This document shows, in pieces, positions 33,980-43,018 of a DNA stretch of 64,000 bases (its first letter is position 1; every line of letters begins with the position of its first letter). The notes below the pieces were generated by a model. It did not search any database, was not told the origin of the DNA, and worked only from the letters and a program-made list of their open reading frames with translations. Source of the DNA: Microbacterium halotolerans (GTDB lineage Bacteria > Actinomycetota > Actinomycetes > Actinomycetales > Microbacteriaceae); the NCBI RefSeq assembly GCF_003569805.1, contig NZ_KZ984051.1:1343606-1407605 (forward strand), read 5' to 3'. The position numbers and the translations under genes were made by a program.

Positions 33980-36750
33980 GCGTTCACCTCGGAACGGGTC
34001 GTGGTGTGCGTGAGCGGGTCTGGCCATCCGGCGCTCGCCAGAACGGAACGCGCGGAGCGCTCGTCGGTCGCGGTGACGAGAACGGCGACGGGATGCGCCG
34101 GATCGGCTGCGTGTGCGGCGTCGCGGAGTGCGGCGGCGAGCTGATCCCGGTCGGAATCGCCGAGCCGGTCGATGCCGTCGAGCACGACGAGCGGTGGTGA
34201 GCCTCGCAGCGCCTGCCTCGTCGCATCGGCCGGTGACGTGCTGTCGTCGAACAGGGCCATGCCGACGTGCGAGCGCACCCATGAAGCGCGCCCCGGCATC
34301 AGGTGACCGGCGACTCGCAGGAGCCCCTGTGAGGCGGTGCGTCCGGCCACCGCGACGGCCACGGCCCGCGCTGCTCGTTCATCCGGAGTCTGCACGATCA
34401 TCGCCTCACCCGGTTCGAGGCGCAGATCCAGGCCGTCGACGAGCACTCGGTCGCCGACGGCGATGCGCAGGTCGTCGGCGGCGATCACGGCCGTCGAGCC
34501 CGGCTCGGGCCAGTCGGCGAGCCGACGTTCGCGCTCGACCGCCTCGCCTTCGACATCGAAGTGGGGCAGCAGGCGCTCCAGCCAGCGCGGCATCCACCAG
34601 GCATGCCGCCCGAGGAGCGCCATCACGGCGGGTACGAGTGTCATCCGGATGAGGAAGGCGTCGATCGCGATGCCGACGGCGAGCGCCAGCGCGATCGGTT
34701 TGATGTTCGAGTCGCCCTCCGGCACGAACGCGGCGAACACGGCGAACATGATGATCGCGGCGGCCGTGACCACACGCGCCGAGGCGGCGTAGCCGGTGCG
34801 GACCGATTCGACCGCGAGGCGGTTCGCCGCCCGTCTGCTCGCCCTGTCGGTGACAGGACCCAGACGGCGCGCGGCGTGCACGTAGTCTTCGCGCATGCGG
34901 GAGACGAGGAACACCTCGTAGTCCATCGCGAGGCCGAACAGCACACCCATCGCGACGATCGGCATGAAGGCGATCACGGGGCCGGTCTTGGCGATGTGAA
35001 GCAGGTCGGCACCCCACCCCCACTCGAACACCATCGTCACGACCCCGAACGCGGCGAGGATCGACAGCAGATACCCGAGCGCGGCCTTCAGCGGCACCCA
35101 GATCGAACGGAACACGATCATCAGCAGGATGAAGGACAGGCCGACGACGAAGATGCCGAACGGCAGAAGCGCATCGCCGAGCTGATCGGAGATGTCGATC
35201 GACACCGCGGTGAAGCCGGTGACCTTCAGATCGATGCCGAACTCGTCGAGCCACTCGTCGTGGTGCGATCTCAGTTCGCGGACGAGGTCGGCGGTCTCCG
35301 GATCCGATGGGCCGGTCTCGGGCACGATCTGCACGATGCCGGTGTCGATCGTCTCGTTGGGCGTCGCCAGCGGGACCTCTGCGACGCCGTCGATCTTCTC
35401 GACCTCGTCGGCGAGATCCTCCATGACGCCGACGGGGTCGTCGCTGGTGATGATCGAGCCGGTCAGGATCAGCGGGCCGTTGAAGCCCTCGCCGAAGTGC
35501 TCGCCCGTGAGGTCGTACGCCTGGCGGGCATCAGAGTCCTCGGGAAGCGAGCCCGCGTTCGGCAGCGCGAGTGCGAGCTGGGCTGCGGGAATGGCGACGA
35601 TGCCGAGGCCGAGCACGATGGTGACGGTCGTGACGATCGGGTGGCGGGTGACCAGCCCCACCCAGCGACGGGCGAAACCGAGCTTCTCCTTCTCATCCTT
35701 GCGCGGTTTCTTCCGTGCGCGGGGAGGGCGTCCGGCGGCCCTGCTGCCGACGAAGCCGAGGAACGCGGGTGTCAGTGTGATCGAGATCGCGACGGCGATC
35801 GCGACGGCGACGGCGGCGGCGATGCCCATCGTGGTGAGGAAAGGAATGCCGGCGAAGCCGAGACCGATGAGCGCGATCAGCACGGTGACGCCGGCGAACA
35901 CGACGGCCGAGCCGGCGGTGCCGGTCGCGCGGGCAGCGGATTCCTCAGGCGGGACGCCCTCGCGCACCTGATCCTGATGTCGCGCGCCGATGAACAGGGA
36001 GTAGTCGATGCCGACGGCGAGGCCCAGCATCAGCGCGAGCAGAGGAGTGGTGGAGCTGATCGTCGCGAGCCCCGTGGCCGCCACGATGCCCAGCATGGAG
36101 ACCCCGACGCCGAGCAGGGCGACACCGAGGGGCACACCGGCCATGGCGACGGCGCGGAAAGCGACGATGAGGACGATCAGTGCGACGATGACCCCGAACG
36201 CCTCCGTGATCGTGACGGCGGGCAGCTCCGTGGCGAACAGGTCGCCGCCGAGCGCGCTCTGTGCGCCATCCGGCAGCTCGGCAGTCATATCGGCGAAGGC
36301 GCTCTCGATGCGATCCTTCGCGTCATCCGAGATCGTCGTGGACTCGCCGTCGAGCTGCACCCGGATGATGGCGGCGGTGCCGTCGTCCGAGATCGTGCCG
36401 TCGACGCTGTCGTCGTAGGGCGAGGTCGCAGCCGACACCTCGTCGAGGTCGGAGACCGCGTCCACGAAGTCTTCGATCGGGTCGCGATACGCCTCATCGG
36501 TGGCGCTGTCGCCGTCCGCTGTGACGACGATGCCCTGTGCGCTCGTGCCGGCGACCTCCGGGAAGGTGCGCTCGAGCTGCTGCAGGCCCTCCTGCGCCTC
36601 GGTGCCGGGGATGGAGAACGAATTGTCGAAGCTCTTTCCCAGGCCGAGCGCACCGCCGCCGACGACGAGCAGGAGAAGCAGCCACGCGGTCAGCACGCGC
36701 CACGGGTGGCGGAACGACCAGCGGCCGAGGGAGTACAGCAGGGTGGACAC
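33976..36750 (-). CDS. MMPL/RND-family transporter fused to a degenerate ABC-ATPase-like tail
   Basis: 924 residues. Two MMPL repeats are visible, each with a first helix, an external domain and a helix bundle; the proton-relay segments include GIDYSLF and MDYEVF. MMPL proteins export lipids or hydrophobic compounds using the proton gradient. Residues of about 748-924 are unexpected: VGDRVLVDGLDLRLEPGE and a strand-loop-helix follow an ABC ATPase outline with PLVVLDG at the Walker B position. The Walker A loop is replaced by TPDERAARAV, with no GxGKS. The GTG start has GGAGG. This tail may be regulatory. Confidence 0.87.
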   Translation of the reverse strand: MSTLLYSLGRWSFRHPWRVLTAWLLLLLVVGGGALGLGKSFDNSFSIPGTEAQEGLQQLERTFPEVAGTSAQGIVVTADGDSATDEAYRDPIEDFVDAVSDLDEVSAATSPYDDSVDGTISDDGTAAIIRVQLDGESTTISDDAKDRIESAFADMTAELPDGAQSALGGDLFATELPAVTITEAFGVIVALIVLIVAFRAVAMAGVPLGVALLGVGVSMLGIVAATGLATISSTTPLLALMLGLAVGIDYSLFIGARHQDQVREGVPPEESAARATGTAGSAVVFAGVTVLIALIGLGFAGIPFLTTMGIAAAVAVAIAVAISITLTPAFLGFVGSRAAGRPPRARKKPRKDEKEKLGFARRWVGLVTRHPIVTTVTIVLGLGIVAIPAAQLALALPNAGSLPEDSDARQAYDLTGEHFGEGFNGPLILTGSIITSDDPVGVMEDLADEVEKIDGVAEVPLATPNETIDTGIVQIVPETGPSDPETADLVRELRSHHDEWLDEFGIDLKVTGFTAVSIDISDQLGDALLPFGIFVVGLSFILLMIVFRSIWVPLKAALGYLLSILAAFGVVTMVFEWGWGADLLHIAKTGPVIAFMPIVAMGVLFGLAMDYEVFLVSRMREDYVHAARRLGPVTDRASRRAANRLAVESVRTGYAASARVVTAAAIIMFAVFAAFVPEGDSNIKPIALALAVGIAIDAFLIRMTLVPAVMALLGRHAWWMPRWLERLLPHFDVEGEAVERERRLADWPEPGSTAVIAADDLRIAVGDRVLVDGLDLRLEPGEAMIVQTPDERAARAVAVAVAGRTASQGLLRVAGHLMPGRASWVRSHVGMALFDDSTSPADATRQALRGSPPLVVLDGIDRLGDSDRDQLAAALRDAAHAADPAHPVAVLVTATDERSARSVLASAGWPDPLTHTTTRSEVNA

Positions 36751-36781
36751 ACGCGCCTCCGAGCGGATGAGAAACGGTTTC

Positions 36782-36814
36782 GATACAGCAGTGTATCCAA
36801 TACGTAAGTGTATC
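36782..36814. promoter_or_regulatory. Candidate TetR operators at the MMPL/YhgE promoter
   Basis: GATACA-gcag-TGTATC (36782-36797) is an inverted repeat; a third TGTATC half-site follows at 36809-36814, with ATAC at 36800-36803 between them. The cluster lies in the 117 bases between the MMPL gene and the TetR gene. Confidence 0.6.
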
Positions 36815-36867
36815 GTAGTCTGTGCTGCGGACGTCTAGGCTGGGCGTCGCGTGAGAGAGGGTTATCA

Positions 36868-37485
36868 ATGAGCGCAGAACCGACGCGGAGCCGCGAGAAC
36901 ACCAGGGCCAGGCTGCTCGAGGCCGCGGCAGAAGTGTTCGCGGAGGTCGGCATCGGCGGCACGTCGGTCGAGGCGATCTGCGAGCGGGCGGGCTTCACCC
37001 GCGGAGCGTTCTACTCGAACTTCGAGACCAAGGACCAGCTGTTCCTCGAACTCTCCGACTCCGCAGGGCGCCGTCAGCTCGAGCGGGTCAGGCAGCGGAT
37101 CTCGGAACTCGAGCAGGATCCGACGTTCGCCGAGGACGACGACTTCGACTCGCTGCTGCGTGTGCTCGACACCCTCGGTGCCACACGCGACGACATGATT
37201 CTGATGGCCGAGAGCGAGATCAGGGCGATGCGCGATGAGGCTTTCGGCGCCGCGCTGCTGAAGCAGAACGAGCGCTTCATCGCCGAGGTGACCGCGATCG
37301 TCGAGCAGGTCGTGCAGGTGCGCAGACTGACGCTGCGGGTCGACGCGACCACTGCGGCGCGGCTGATGATGGCGGCATGGGAGTCGACGGCGCGTGCATC
37401 GGCGATCGCCCGCACACCGCAGGAAGAGCGCAATCGCGCCTGCCACGAGACGGTCGTCACAGTGGCGCAGGCGCTCATCGCGTAG
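36868..37485 (+). CDS. TetR-family transcriptional regulator
   Basis: 205 residues. The N-terminal helix-turn-helix reads TSVEAICERAGFTRGAFYSN with the usual FxxKDQLFLEL after it. The C-terminal ligand domain is not recognisable further. It diverges from the MMPL/YhgE pair and most likely represses it in response to an exported compound or membrane stress. GAGAGAGGG precedes the ATG at 36868. Confidence 0.88.
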   Translation: MSAEPTRSRENTRARLLEAAAEVFAEVGIGGTSVEAICERAGFTRGAFYSNFETKDQLFLELSDSAGRRQLERVRQRISELEQDPTFAEDDDFDSLLRVLDTLGATRDDMILMAESEIRAMRDEAFGAALLKQNERFIAEVTAIVEQVVQVRRLTLRVDATTAARLMMAAWESTARASAIARTPQEERNRACHETVVTVAQALIA

Positions 37486-37492
37486 CGCGGCT

Positions 37493-37585
37493 GCACAACG
37501 CAGTCGATCCGATGGCAAGCGTATGCCGTGCCCGTGCGACTGCGGAGCGGTGGGCGAGACGGTGCGCAGATCGACTGCGTTGTGC
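37493..37585. repeat. 93-bp dispersed inverted-repeat element, copy 1
   Basis: Terminal inverted repeats of 17 bp (37493-37509, gcacaacgcagtcgatc, and 37569-37585) are perfect complements. The element lies between the convergent TetR and menC genes. Similar ends recur at 42017-42108 and 60190-60283 with nearly the same total length. Confidence 0.65.
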
Positions 37586-37656
37586 TCCTGTGACGTCTGG
37601 AAGCGGCAGGTCGGAGGTCGGCGGCGTCGAGAGGACCGAGTTGCTGTCGTGACTCG

Positions 37657-38661
37657 TCAGGCGACGAGAACCGCGTGGGCCGCTCGGATGCGTTCGTGCC
37701 ACCAGACGGTGCGCTCTGAGGATGCGGCGTGCTCGGCGAGCATCTCCGGATCGGGCGCGATGCGGTGTACGGGAATGGAGCCGCCAACGGGGATGAGCCG
37801 GGGCGAGGCGACGTCGGCCGCAAGGAGAGCTGCCGTTCCTAGGCCGCAGTCGAAGTCGAGGTCGGGCAGGGCGGCAGCGAGCGCGGCGCCCTGCGCGAGG
37901 CCGACGCTGGTGTCGAGCGCTGACGAGACGACAGCGGGGAGGCCGGCCTCGGCGACGATGTTCAGCGCACGGCGCACGCCGCCGAGGGGCTGCGCCTTGA
38001 CGATCAGGATGTCGGCCGCGCCCGCACGCGCCACGGCGAGCGGGTCGTCCGCTTTGCGCACCGATTCGTCGGCGGCGATCGGGATGTCCCAGTCGACGAG
38101 CCGACGCCGGATCTCGGCGAGCTCGTCGATCGTGGCGCATGGCTGCTCTATGTACTCCAGATCGAACTCGCTCAACGCGTGCGCCGCGTGCTCGGCTTCG
38201 TCGACGTTCCATCCGGCGTTCGCATCGATCCGGATGCGCCCTTCCGCACCGAGCGCCTCCCGCACGGCGCGCACGCGGGCGATGTCGTCGGCAAGCGACT
38301 GCCCGCGCTCGGCGACCTTGACCTTTGCTGTGCGGCATCCGTCGAACCTGGCCAGGACATCCGGAACCTGCGCGGGGCCGACAGTCGGGACGGTGGCGTT
38401 CACCGTGATGCGATCGCGCCGCGGCTCCGGCTGCGGCTGCCACGCGAAGTCGAGCGCCGCGGCGAGCCAGGTCGAGGCCTCATCCGTGTCGTATTCGAGG
38501 AAGGGGGAGAACTCGGCCCATCCTTCCGGGCCCCGGATGAGCGCAGCCTCGCGGTGAGTTACGCCGCGGAATCGGGTCGCCATCGGCAACGAGACGACGC
38601 GCGTCGCGGCGAGCACCTCGGCGACGTCGGGGAGGGCAGCGGAATCGGTCGGCGGGATCAT
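37657..38661 (-). CDS. menC: o-Succinylbenzoate synthase
   Basis: 334 residues of the enolase superfamily. It dehydrates SHCHC to o-succinylbenzoate in menaquinone synthesis. The catalytic KxK appears in TAKVKVAE. The magnesium ligands are in RIDANAGW, EYIEQP and AADES, and the second catalytic lysine in VKAQPLGG. The ATG at 38661 has GGGAGGG directly upstream and TAGATT 8 bases before it. It stands apart from the other men genes and is read towards the TetR gene. Confidence 0.9.
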   Translation of the reverse strand: MIPPTDSAALPDVAEVLAATRVVSLPMATRFRGVTHREAALIRGPEGWAEFSPFLEYDTDEASTWLAAALDFAWQPQPEPRRDRITVNATVPTVGPAQVPDVLARFDGCRTAKVKVAERGQSLADDIARVRAVREALGAEGRIRIDANAGWNVDEAEHAAHALSEFDLEYIEQPCATIDELAEIRRRLVDWDIPIAADESVRKADDPLAVARAGAADILIVKAQPLGGVRRALNIVAEAGLPAVVSSALDTSVGLAQGAALAAALPDLDFDCGLGTAALLAADVASPRLIPVGGSIPVHRIAPDPEMLAEHAASSERTVWWHERIRAAHAVLVA

Positions 38662-38769
38662 CCCTCCCGAATCTAGGCCATGACCGCTCACCGCGTCTGC
38701 CCCTGGAAGCGGACTGCGCCCGGCGACGCCGTATCGCCAGGACAGTCCCGCGCGAGGCAGGATGGACGC

Positions 38770-40095
38770 ATGAGGTTCTGGATCGGAGCGCGCGGCGCGG
38801 ACATGGGGTCGGAGGGTCGCGGCATCACGGCCGTGACGGCGGGCGAGGCGGACTCTTCGCTTGCAGGAGGGGCGTTCGCCGATCTCGGCGTGGCCGTAGA
38901 AGCGCCGTCGCCGACGTGGCTCGCTCCGCACCCGCAGCACGAGGTCGTGTACGCCGCACTCGAGGGCGCGGGCCGTGTCGCCGCGTACCGTCGCACGGGC
39001 GACGCCGCGCTCGAGATGCTCGGCACCCCCGCCGATGTCGGAGACGGGGTCTGCCACATCGCGGTTGCGCCGGACGGATCGCGCCTGGTCGCCTCCTGCT
39101 ACGGCGACGGCCGCGTCACGCACGTGCCGCTGCGCGGCGACGGTTCGCTCGGCGAGCCCGCGCAGGGTCGCGCGGCAGACGATCCGTATGCCCCGGGCGG
39201 CATGAGCCCGGACTGGGCGAGCACAGGCGTGGACTTCGGCGCAGCGAGCGCGGCGGAGCGGGCTGCGCTGGATGTCGCGCAGGTGGGCGCCGGAGCGGGC
39301 GCTGAGGAGACCCCGAGTGGATTCCTCATCCCCAGTGTCGAGGATGTGGCGGGGCTGCTCGCGGACGCCCCGAGCGAACCGAGCGCCGCGGAGCGCTTGG
39401 CACAGCAGCGCGCGCAGGATGAGGCGGATGCGCTTTCAGGCATATCCGATGGTGAGGCCCCAGCGACCGATGCAGACGGGAGCGGACCCGCCGAAGCCGC
39501 ACGCCGCCCATCGCGCGCGCACTCTGCGACGTTCCTCCCCGACGGTCGCGTTGCGACGACGGACCTCGGCTACGATCTGGTCCGCGTCTGGCGGGTCACG
39601 CCGTCCGGCCTCGTTCCCGACCACGAGATCGTTCTGCCCTTCGGTGTCGGGCCGCGGCACATGGTGATGCACCCCAGCGGGCACCTGCACGTGATCACGG
39701 AGTTCTCGTGCGAGGTGTGGACGCTCGCCGAGGGCCCTGACGCGCGCTGGCGCGTGGTCGCCTCAGTGTCGACGGGCGCGTTCGACGGCGACACGGGCGC
39801 CGAACTGACGCCCGGCCACGGCAAGCTGTTCCTGTACGCGGGCCTGCGCGGCAGCGACACGATCCAGGTGCTCCGCGTCGGCGGCGAGGGCGAGCGCCTC
39901 GAACCGGTCGCGCTGGTCGACTCCGGCATCACGGTCCCGCGCCACCACGTGGTCGTGCGGGACACGCTGCTGGTGGCCGGCCAGGACTCCGAGGAGATCG
40001 CGTCGCTGTCACTCGACGAGCGCACCGGCGTGCCGGGAAGCGTGCGCCACCGACTCGAGACGCCCCGCCCACAGCACATCCTGCCGGTGCGGTGA
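38770..40095 (+). CDS. Lactonase-type beta-propeller protein with a low-complexity insertion
   Basis: 441 residues, no signal peptide. The repeats containing HPQHEVVYAALEG, VAPDGSRLVASCYGDG, FLPDGRVATTDLGYDLVRVW and MHPSGHLHVITE match the YkgB/Pgl family of 6-phosphogluconolactonases. A segment of about 100 residues (roughly 130-235), rich in Ala, Asp, Glu, Gly and Ser, interrupts the propeller between blades and is not usual for the family. The ATG at 38770 is preferred because CAGGAT lies 6 bases before it. A lactone substrate is likely but not proven. Confidence 0.82.
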   Translation: MRFWIGARGADMGSEGRGITAVTAGEADSSLAGGAFADLGVAVEAPSPTWLAPHPQHEVVYAALEGAGRVAAYRRTGDAALEMLGTPADVGDGVCHIAVAPDGSRLVASCYGDGRVTHVPLRGDGSLGEPAQGRAADDPYAPGGMSPDWASTGVDFGAASAAERAALDVAQVGAGAGAEETPSGFLIPSVEDVAGLLADAPSEPSAAERLAQQRAQDEADALSGISDGEAPATDADGSGPAEAARRPSRAHSATFLPDGRVATTDLGYDLVRVWRVTPSGLVPDHEIVLPFGVGPRHMVMHPSGHLHVITEFSCEVWTLAEGPDARWRVVASVSTGAFDGDTGAELTPGHGKLFLYAGLRGSDTIQVLRVGGEGERLEPVALVDSGITVPRHHVVVRDTLLVAGQDSEEIASLSLDERTGVPGSVRHRLETPRPQHILPVR

Positions 40096-40303
40096 GGAGC
40101 ATCCGACCTGCTCGGAGGACCAGTACGCTGCTCCCGACAGTCGCCGTCGCCGTGCTCGGCCGCGAAGAGCGCTCCGACGCCCCTCGTCGCACCGCGCCCT
40201 GGTCATCCGGCCGGCGACGCGGGCGTCCGCACGCCAGCTAACGTAGACAGGACGGTGCGGTCCGCAGCGGGGCCAGCACGCCAGGAGCAGGAGGATCTCA
40301 CAC

Positions 40304-40663
40304 ATGGTGCGGACACGTTTCCCGAGGAACGTCTATCGAGATGGCGATGAGCCTGACCCCCGCTTCAGCCTCGCGAACGAGCGCACCTTCCTGGCGTGGC
40401 TGCGCACATCCCTCGCACTGTTCGCCGCGGCCGTGGCACTCGAGGCGCTGCAGCTGCCGATCCAGCCGGCATGGCGACTCGCGGCCGCCGCGGTGTTCCT
40501 GATCCTCGGCCTCGTCGCCGCGGCACAGGCATGGATCGGATGGAGTTCCACGGAGCGCGCACTGCGCCACAACAGCCCGCTGCCCGGCCTGTCGATCGGC
40601 GGCGTCATCGTCATCGGCGTCATCGTCGGGGCGGCGCTGGTGTTCATCGGGAGCCTCGTGTGA
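40304..40663 (+). CDS. DUF202 membrane protein (YidH type)
   Basis: 119 residues. The DUF202 signature LANERTFLAWLRTSLAL is at 23-39, followed by three hydrophobic helices. GGAGG precedes the ATG at 40304. It overlaps the next DUF202 gene by four bases. Molecular function is unknown; in E. coli the related yidG/yidH pair is next to a sulfatase gene. Confidence 0.85.
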   Translation: MVRTRFPRNVYRDGDEPDPRFSLANERTFLAWLRTSLALFAAAVALEALQLPIQPAWRLAAAAVFLILGLVAAAQAWIGWSSTERALRHNSPLPGLSIGGVIVIGVIVGAALVFIGSLV

Positions 40664-40995
40664 GCGTTCCGTACGACCCAGGGCTGCAGCCGGAGCGCAC
40701 GCTGCTGTCCTGGCGGCGCACGTGCCTGTCGTTCGCGGTGGGCAGCGTGATCCTTGCTCGCTACACCGTCGAGGCGTTCGGCGTGTTCGGCGTGCTCATG
40801 GGGCTGGCGGCCGCCGGTCTGGCCGTCGCGGCGTACTTCTCCGCGGCGTATGAGTACCGGCGCGTGCACGACTCCCTGCACACATACGGCCACACCGGCG
40901 GCGACGGCAAGCCGATGCTGCTCGCGACGCTTGCGGTGCTCGCGATCGGCGTGGCCGTTGCCTTCTTTCTCGTGATTGCGATGGTGAATCTATGA
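40660..40995 (+). CDS. DUF202 membrane protein (second, divergent copy)
   Basis: 111 residues. The motif is LQPERTLLSWRRTCLSFAVG, with three hydrophobic helices and a short cytoplasmic loop. It starts at GTG 40660 inside GTGTGA of the preceding gene. It is distinct enough from its neighbour to suggest a heteromeric pair. It overlaps the formylglycine-generating enzyme gene by four bases. Confidence 0.83.
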   Translation: MSVPYDPGLQPERTLLSWRRTCLSFAVGSVILARYTVEAFGVFGVLMGLAAAGLAVAAYFSAAYEYRRVHDSLHTYGHTGGDGKPMLLATLAVLAIGVAVAFFLVIAMVNL

Positions 40996-41990
40996 CGGAA
41001 TTCGTCTCCCTGCCCGGCGGTGCGTTCCGGATGGGCTCTGAGCGGTTCTACCCGGAGGAGGGGCCGCAGCATGAGGCCTGGGTCGGAGCATTCCGGATCG
41101 CCGCGCACGCCGTGACCAATCGGGATTTCGCGCGCTTCGTCGATGAGACCGGGTACGTCACGGTCGCCGAGCGGCCGATCGATCCGGACGCGTTCCCCGG
41201 TGCAGCAGAGATCGAACCAGGCTCGCTCGTGTTCACTCCGACTGACGGTCCCGTCGACCTGCGCGACTGGCGCCAGTGGTGGCGCTGGGAGACCGGGGCG
41301 AACTGGCGCCACCCGCGCGGCCCCGAGAGCGACATCGCCCGTCTTGAGGATCATCCGGTCGTCCAGGTCGCCTATGACGACGCTCTCGCCTACGCCGGGT
41401 GGGCCGGCGCGCGTCTGCCCACCGAGGCGGAGTGGGAGTTCGCCGCCCGCGGAGGCCTCGACGGGGCGACCTTCGCCTGGGGCGAAGAGCCCAACGACGG
41501 CGCGCGTGCGAACTCGTGGCAGGGACGGTTCCCATATCAGAACGACGGGGCATCCGGATGGGTCTACACGGCTCCCGTCGGATCGTTCCCTGCGAACGGG
41601 TACGGCCTGTACGAGATGACGGGGAACTCGTGGGAGTGGACCACATCGGAGTGGACACCGCGCCACGATCCGGCCGGGCACGCGCCGCCGCAGGTGACCG
41701 CCGAAGGGCGCCAGAACCTGCTGGGGGGCTCCGGCCCGTCACCGGACGCGGATGAAGGGGCTTCGTCCGACGGCTGCGGCGGGGGAGACGGATGCACGTG
41801 CTCGCCGTCGTCGTCCGCCGCACGAGGAGACCAGCCGGCGCCGATGGGCGTGAAGAACCGCGTGCTCAAGGGCGGCTCGCACCTGTGCGCGCCGGAGTAC
41901 TGCCTGCGCTACCGCCCCGCGGCCCGCTCGTCGCAGTCCGACGACTCGGCAACGACCCACATCGGCTTCCGCCTCGCCCGCGACGCCTGA
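40992..41990 (+). CDS. Formylglycine-generating enzyme (FGE-sulfatase family)
   Basis: 332 residues of the SUMF1/FGE family, which oxidises a cysteine in sulfatases to formylglycine. The copper-binding pair is present as Cys299 and Cys304 in SHLCAPEYC, as in active actinobacterial FGE. MTGNSWEWT and the N-terminal PGGAFRMGS are family hallmarks. A Cys-containing loop with Cys262, Cys268 and Cys270 lies where other FGEs have a CC loop. The gene is coupled to two DUF202 genes, but no sulfatase is encoded in this window, so its target lies elsewhere. Confidence 0.9.
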   Translation: MTEFVSLPGGAFRMGSERFYPEEGPQHEAWVGAFRIAAHAVTNRDFARFVDETGYVTVAERPIDPDAFPGAAEIEPGSLVFTPTDGPVDLRDWRQWWRWETGANWRHPRGPESDIARLEDHPVVQVAYDDALAYAGWAGARLPTEAEWEFAARGGLDGATFAWGEEPNDGARANSWQGRFPYQNDGASGWVYTAPVGSFPANGYGLYEMTGNSWEWTTSEWTPRHDPAGHAPPQVTAEGRQNLLGGSGPSPDADEGASSDGCGGGDGCTCSPSSSAARGDQPAPMGVKNRVLKGGSHLCAPEYCLRYRPAARSSQSDDSATTHIGFRLARDA

Positions 41991-42016
41991 GCGGGGCGAT
42001 CCGGCGCAGGCATAGC

Positions 42017-42108
42017 ACACGACGCAGTCGGTCTGCACGACTGGGGCACACGGTTCCCCTCGGCCGGGCGCCCTGCTCCGACGGCCTGACGAATCGACTG
42101 CGCTGTGC
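42017..42108. repeat. 92-bp dispersed inverted-repeat element, copy 2
   Basis: Ends acacgacgcagtcg (42017-42030) and cgactgcgctgtgc (42095-42108) are inverted with small differences. It follows the FGE gene and precedes the F420-type oxidoreductase gene. Right flank GTGCATCGGC is shared with copy 3. Confidence 0.6.
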
Positions 42109-42203
42109 ATCGGCGGTCGTCGGCATCCCGCGCCTCGAATCGAACAGCAGCCAAACGTTGCGTCTTCTGGCCCGCCGTGCCGCAGGCGTCGTAGCCTGGG
42201 GGC

Positions 42204-42998
42204 ATGCCGCAGACAGACATCCCCGTGCGCCTTGGCGTGCAGGTCCAGCCACAGCACCACTCCGGCTACTTCGGGATCCGCGATGCCGCGCGCCGGCTCG
42301 AGGAGATGGGCGTCGACATCCTGTTCAACTGGGACCACTTCTTCCCGCTGTCCGGAGATCCCGACGGCACACACTTCGAGTCGTGGACCAACCTGGCCGC
42401 GTGGGCCGAGCAGACCGAACGCGTCGAGCTCGGCGCGCTGGTGAACTGCAATTCGTACCGCAACCCCGACCTGCAGGCCGACATGGCCCGCACGATCGAC
42501 CACATCTCCGCGAAGGGCGGCGAGGGCCGATTCATCTTCGGCACCGGTTCCGGTTGGTTCGAGCGGGACTACGACGAGTACGGCTACGAATTCGGCACGG
42601 CAGGATCGCGTCTGGACGACCTCGCTGAGGCGCTGCCGCGCATCGAGGCGCGGTGGGCGAAGCTGAACCCGCGCCCCACACGCGACATCCCCGTGCTGAT
42701 CGGCGGAGCCGGTGAGAAGAAGACGCTGCGTCTGGTCGCCCGCCACGCCGACATCTGGCACAGCTTCGTCGGTTCCGACGACCTGCAGCGCAAGCTCGAC
42801 ATCATCGCGCGCTGGGCCGACACCGACGGCGTCGACGTATCGGAGCTCGTGCTGTCGAACCAGATCCGCCAGGACGACGACCACACCGAGGCGCTCTACG
42901 ACGCCGGTGTGAGGCTGTTCACGATCCCGATCGGGGGCCCCGAACCCGACTTCGCCGCGGTCGAGCGCGCACTCGTCTGGCGCGACAGCAAGAACTGA
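42204..42998 (+). CDS. LLM-class F420-dependent oxidoreductase
   Basis: 264 residues with a luciferase-like TIM barrel. The opening RLGVQVQPQHHSGY, DILFNWDHFFPL, the RFIFGTGSGWFERDY segment and VLIGGAGEKKTLRLVARHAD are typical of the TIGR03560 subgroup predicted to use coenzyme F420. TAGCCT is 6 bases before the ATG. It lies 20 bases before menB, but nothing ties it to menaquinone chemistry. Confidence 0.87.
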   Translation: MPQTDIPVRLGVQVQPQHHSGYFGIRDAARRLEEMGVDILFNWDHFFPLSGDPDGTHFESWTNLAAWAEQTERVELGALVNCNSYRNPDLQADMARTIDHISAKGGEGRFIFGTGSGWFERDYDEYGYEFGTAGSRLDDLAEALPRIEARWAKLNPRPTRDIPVLIGGAGEKKTLRLVARHADIWHSFVGSDDLQRKLDIIARWADTDGVDVSELVLSNQIRQDDDHTEALYDAGVRLFTIPIGGPEPDFAAVERALVWRDSKN

Positions 42999-43018
42999 CG
43001 CGGGCGTAGGGTGGGGGC

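Noticed and set aside
34561..36807. A 748-codon open frame on the plus strand opposite the MMPL gene
   Set aside because: It is the antisense shadow of a well-supported MMPL gene; its product is Asp/Arg/His-rich with no domain, as expected from reading high-GC coding DNA backwards.
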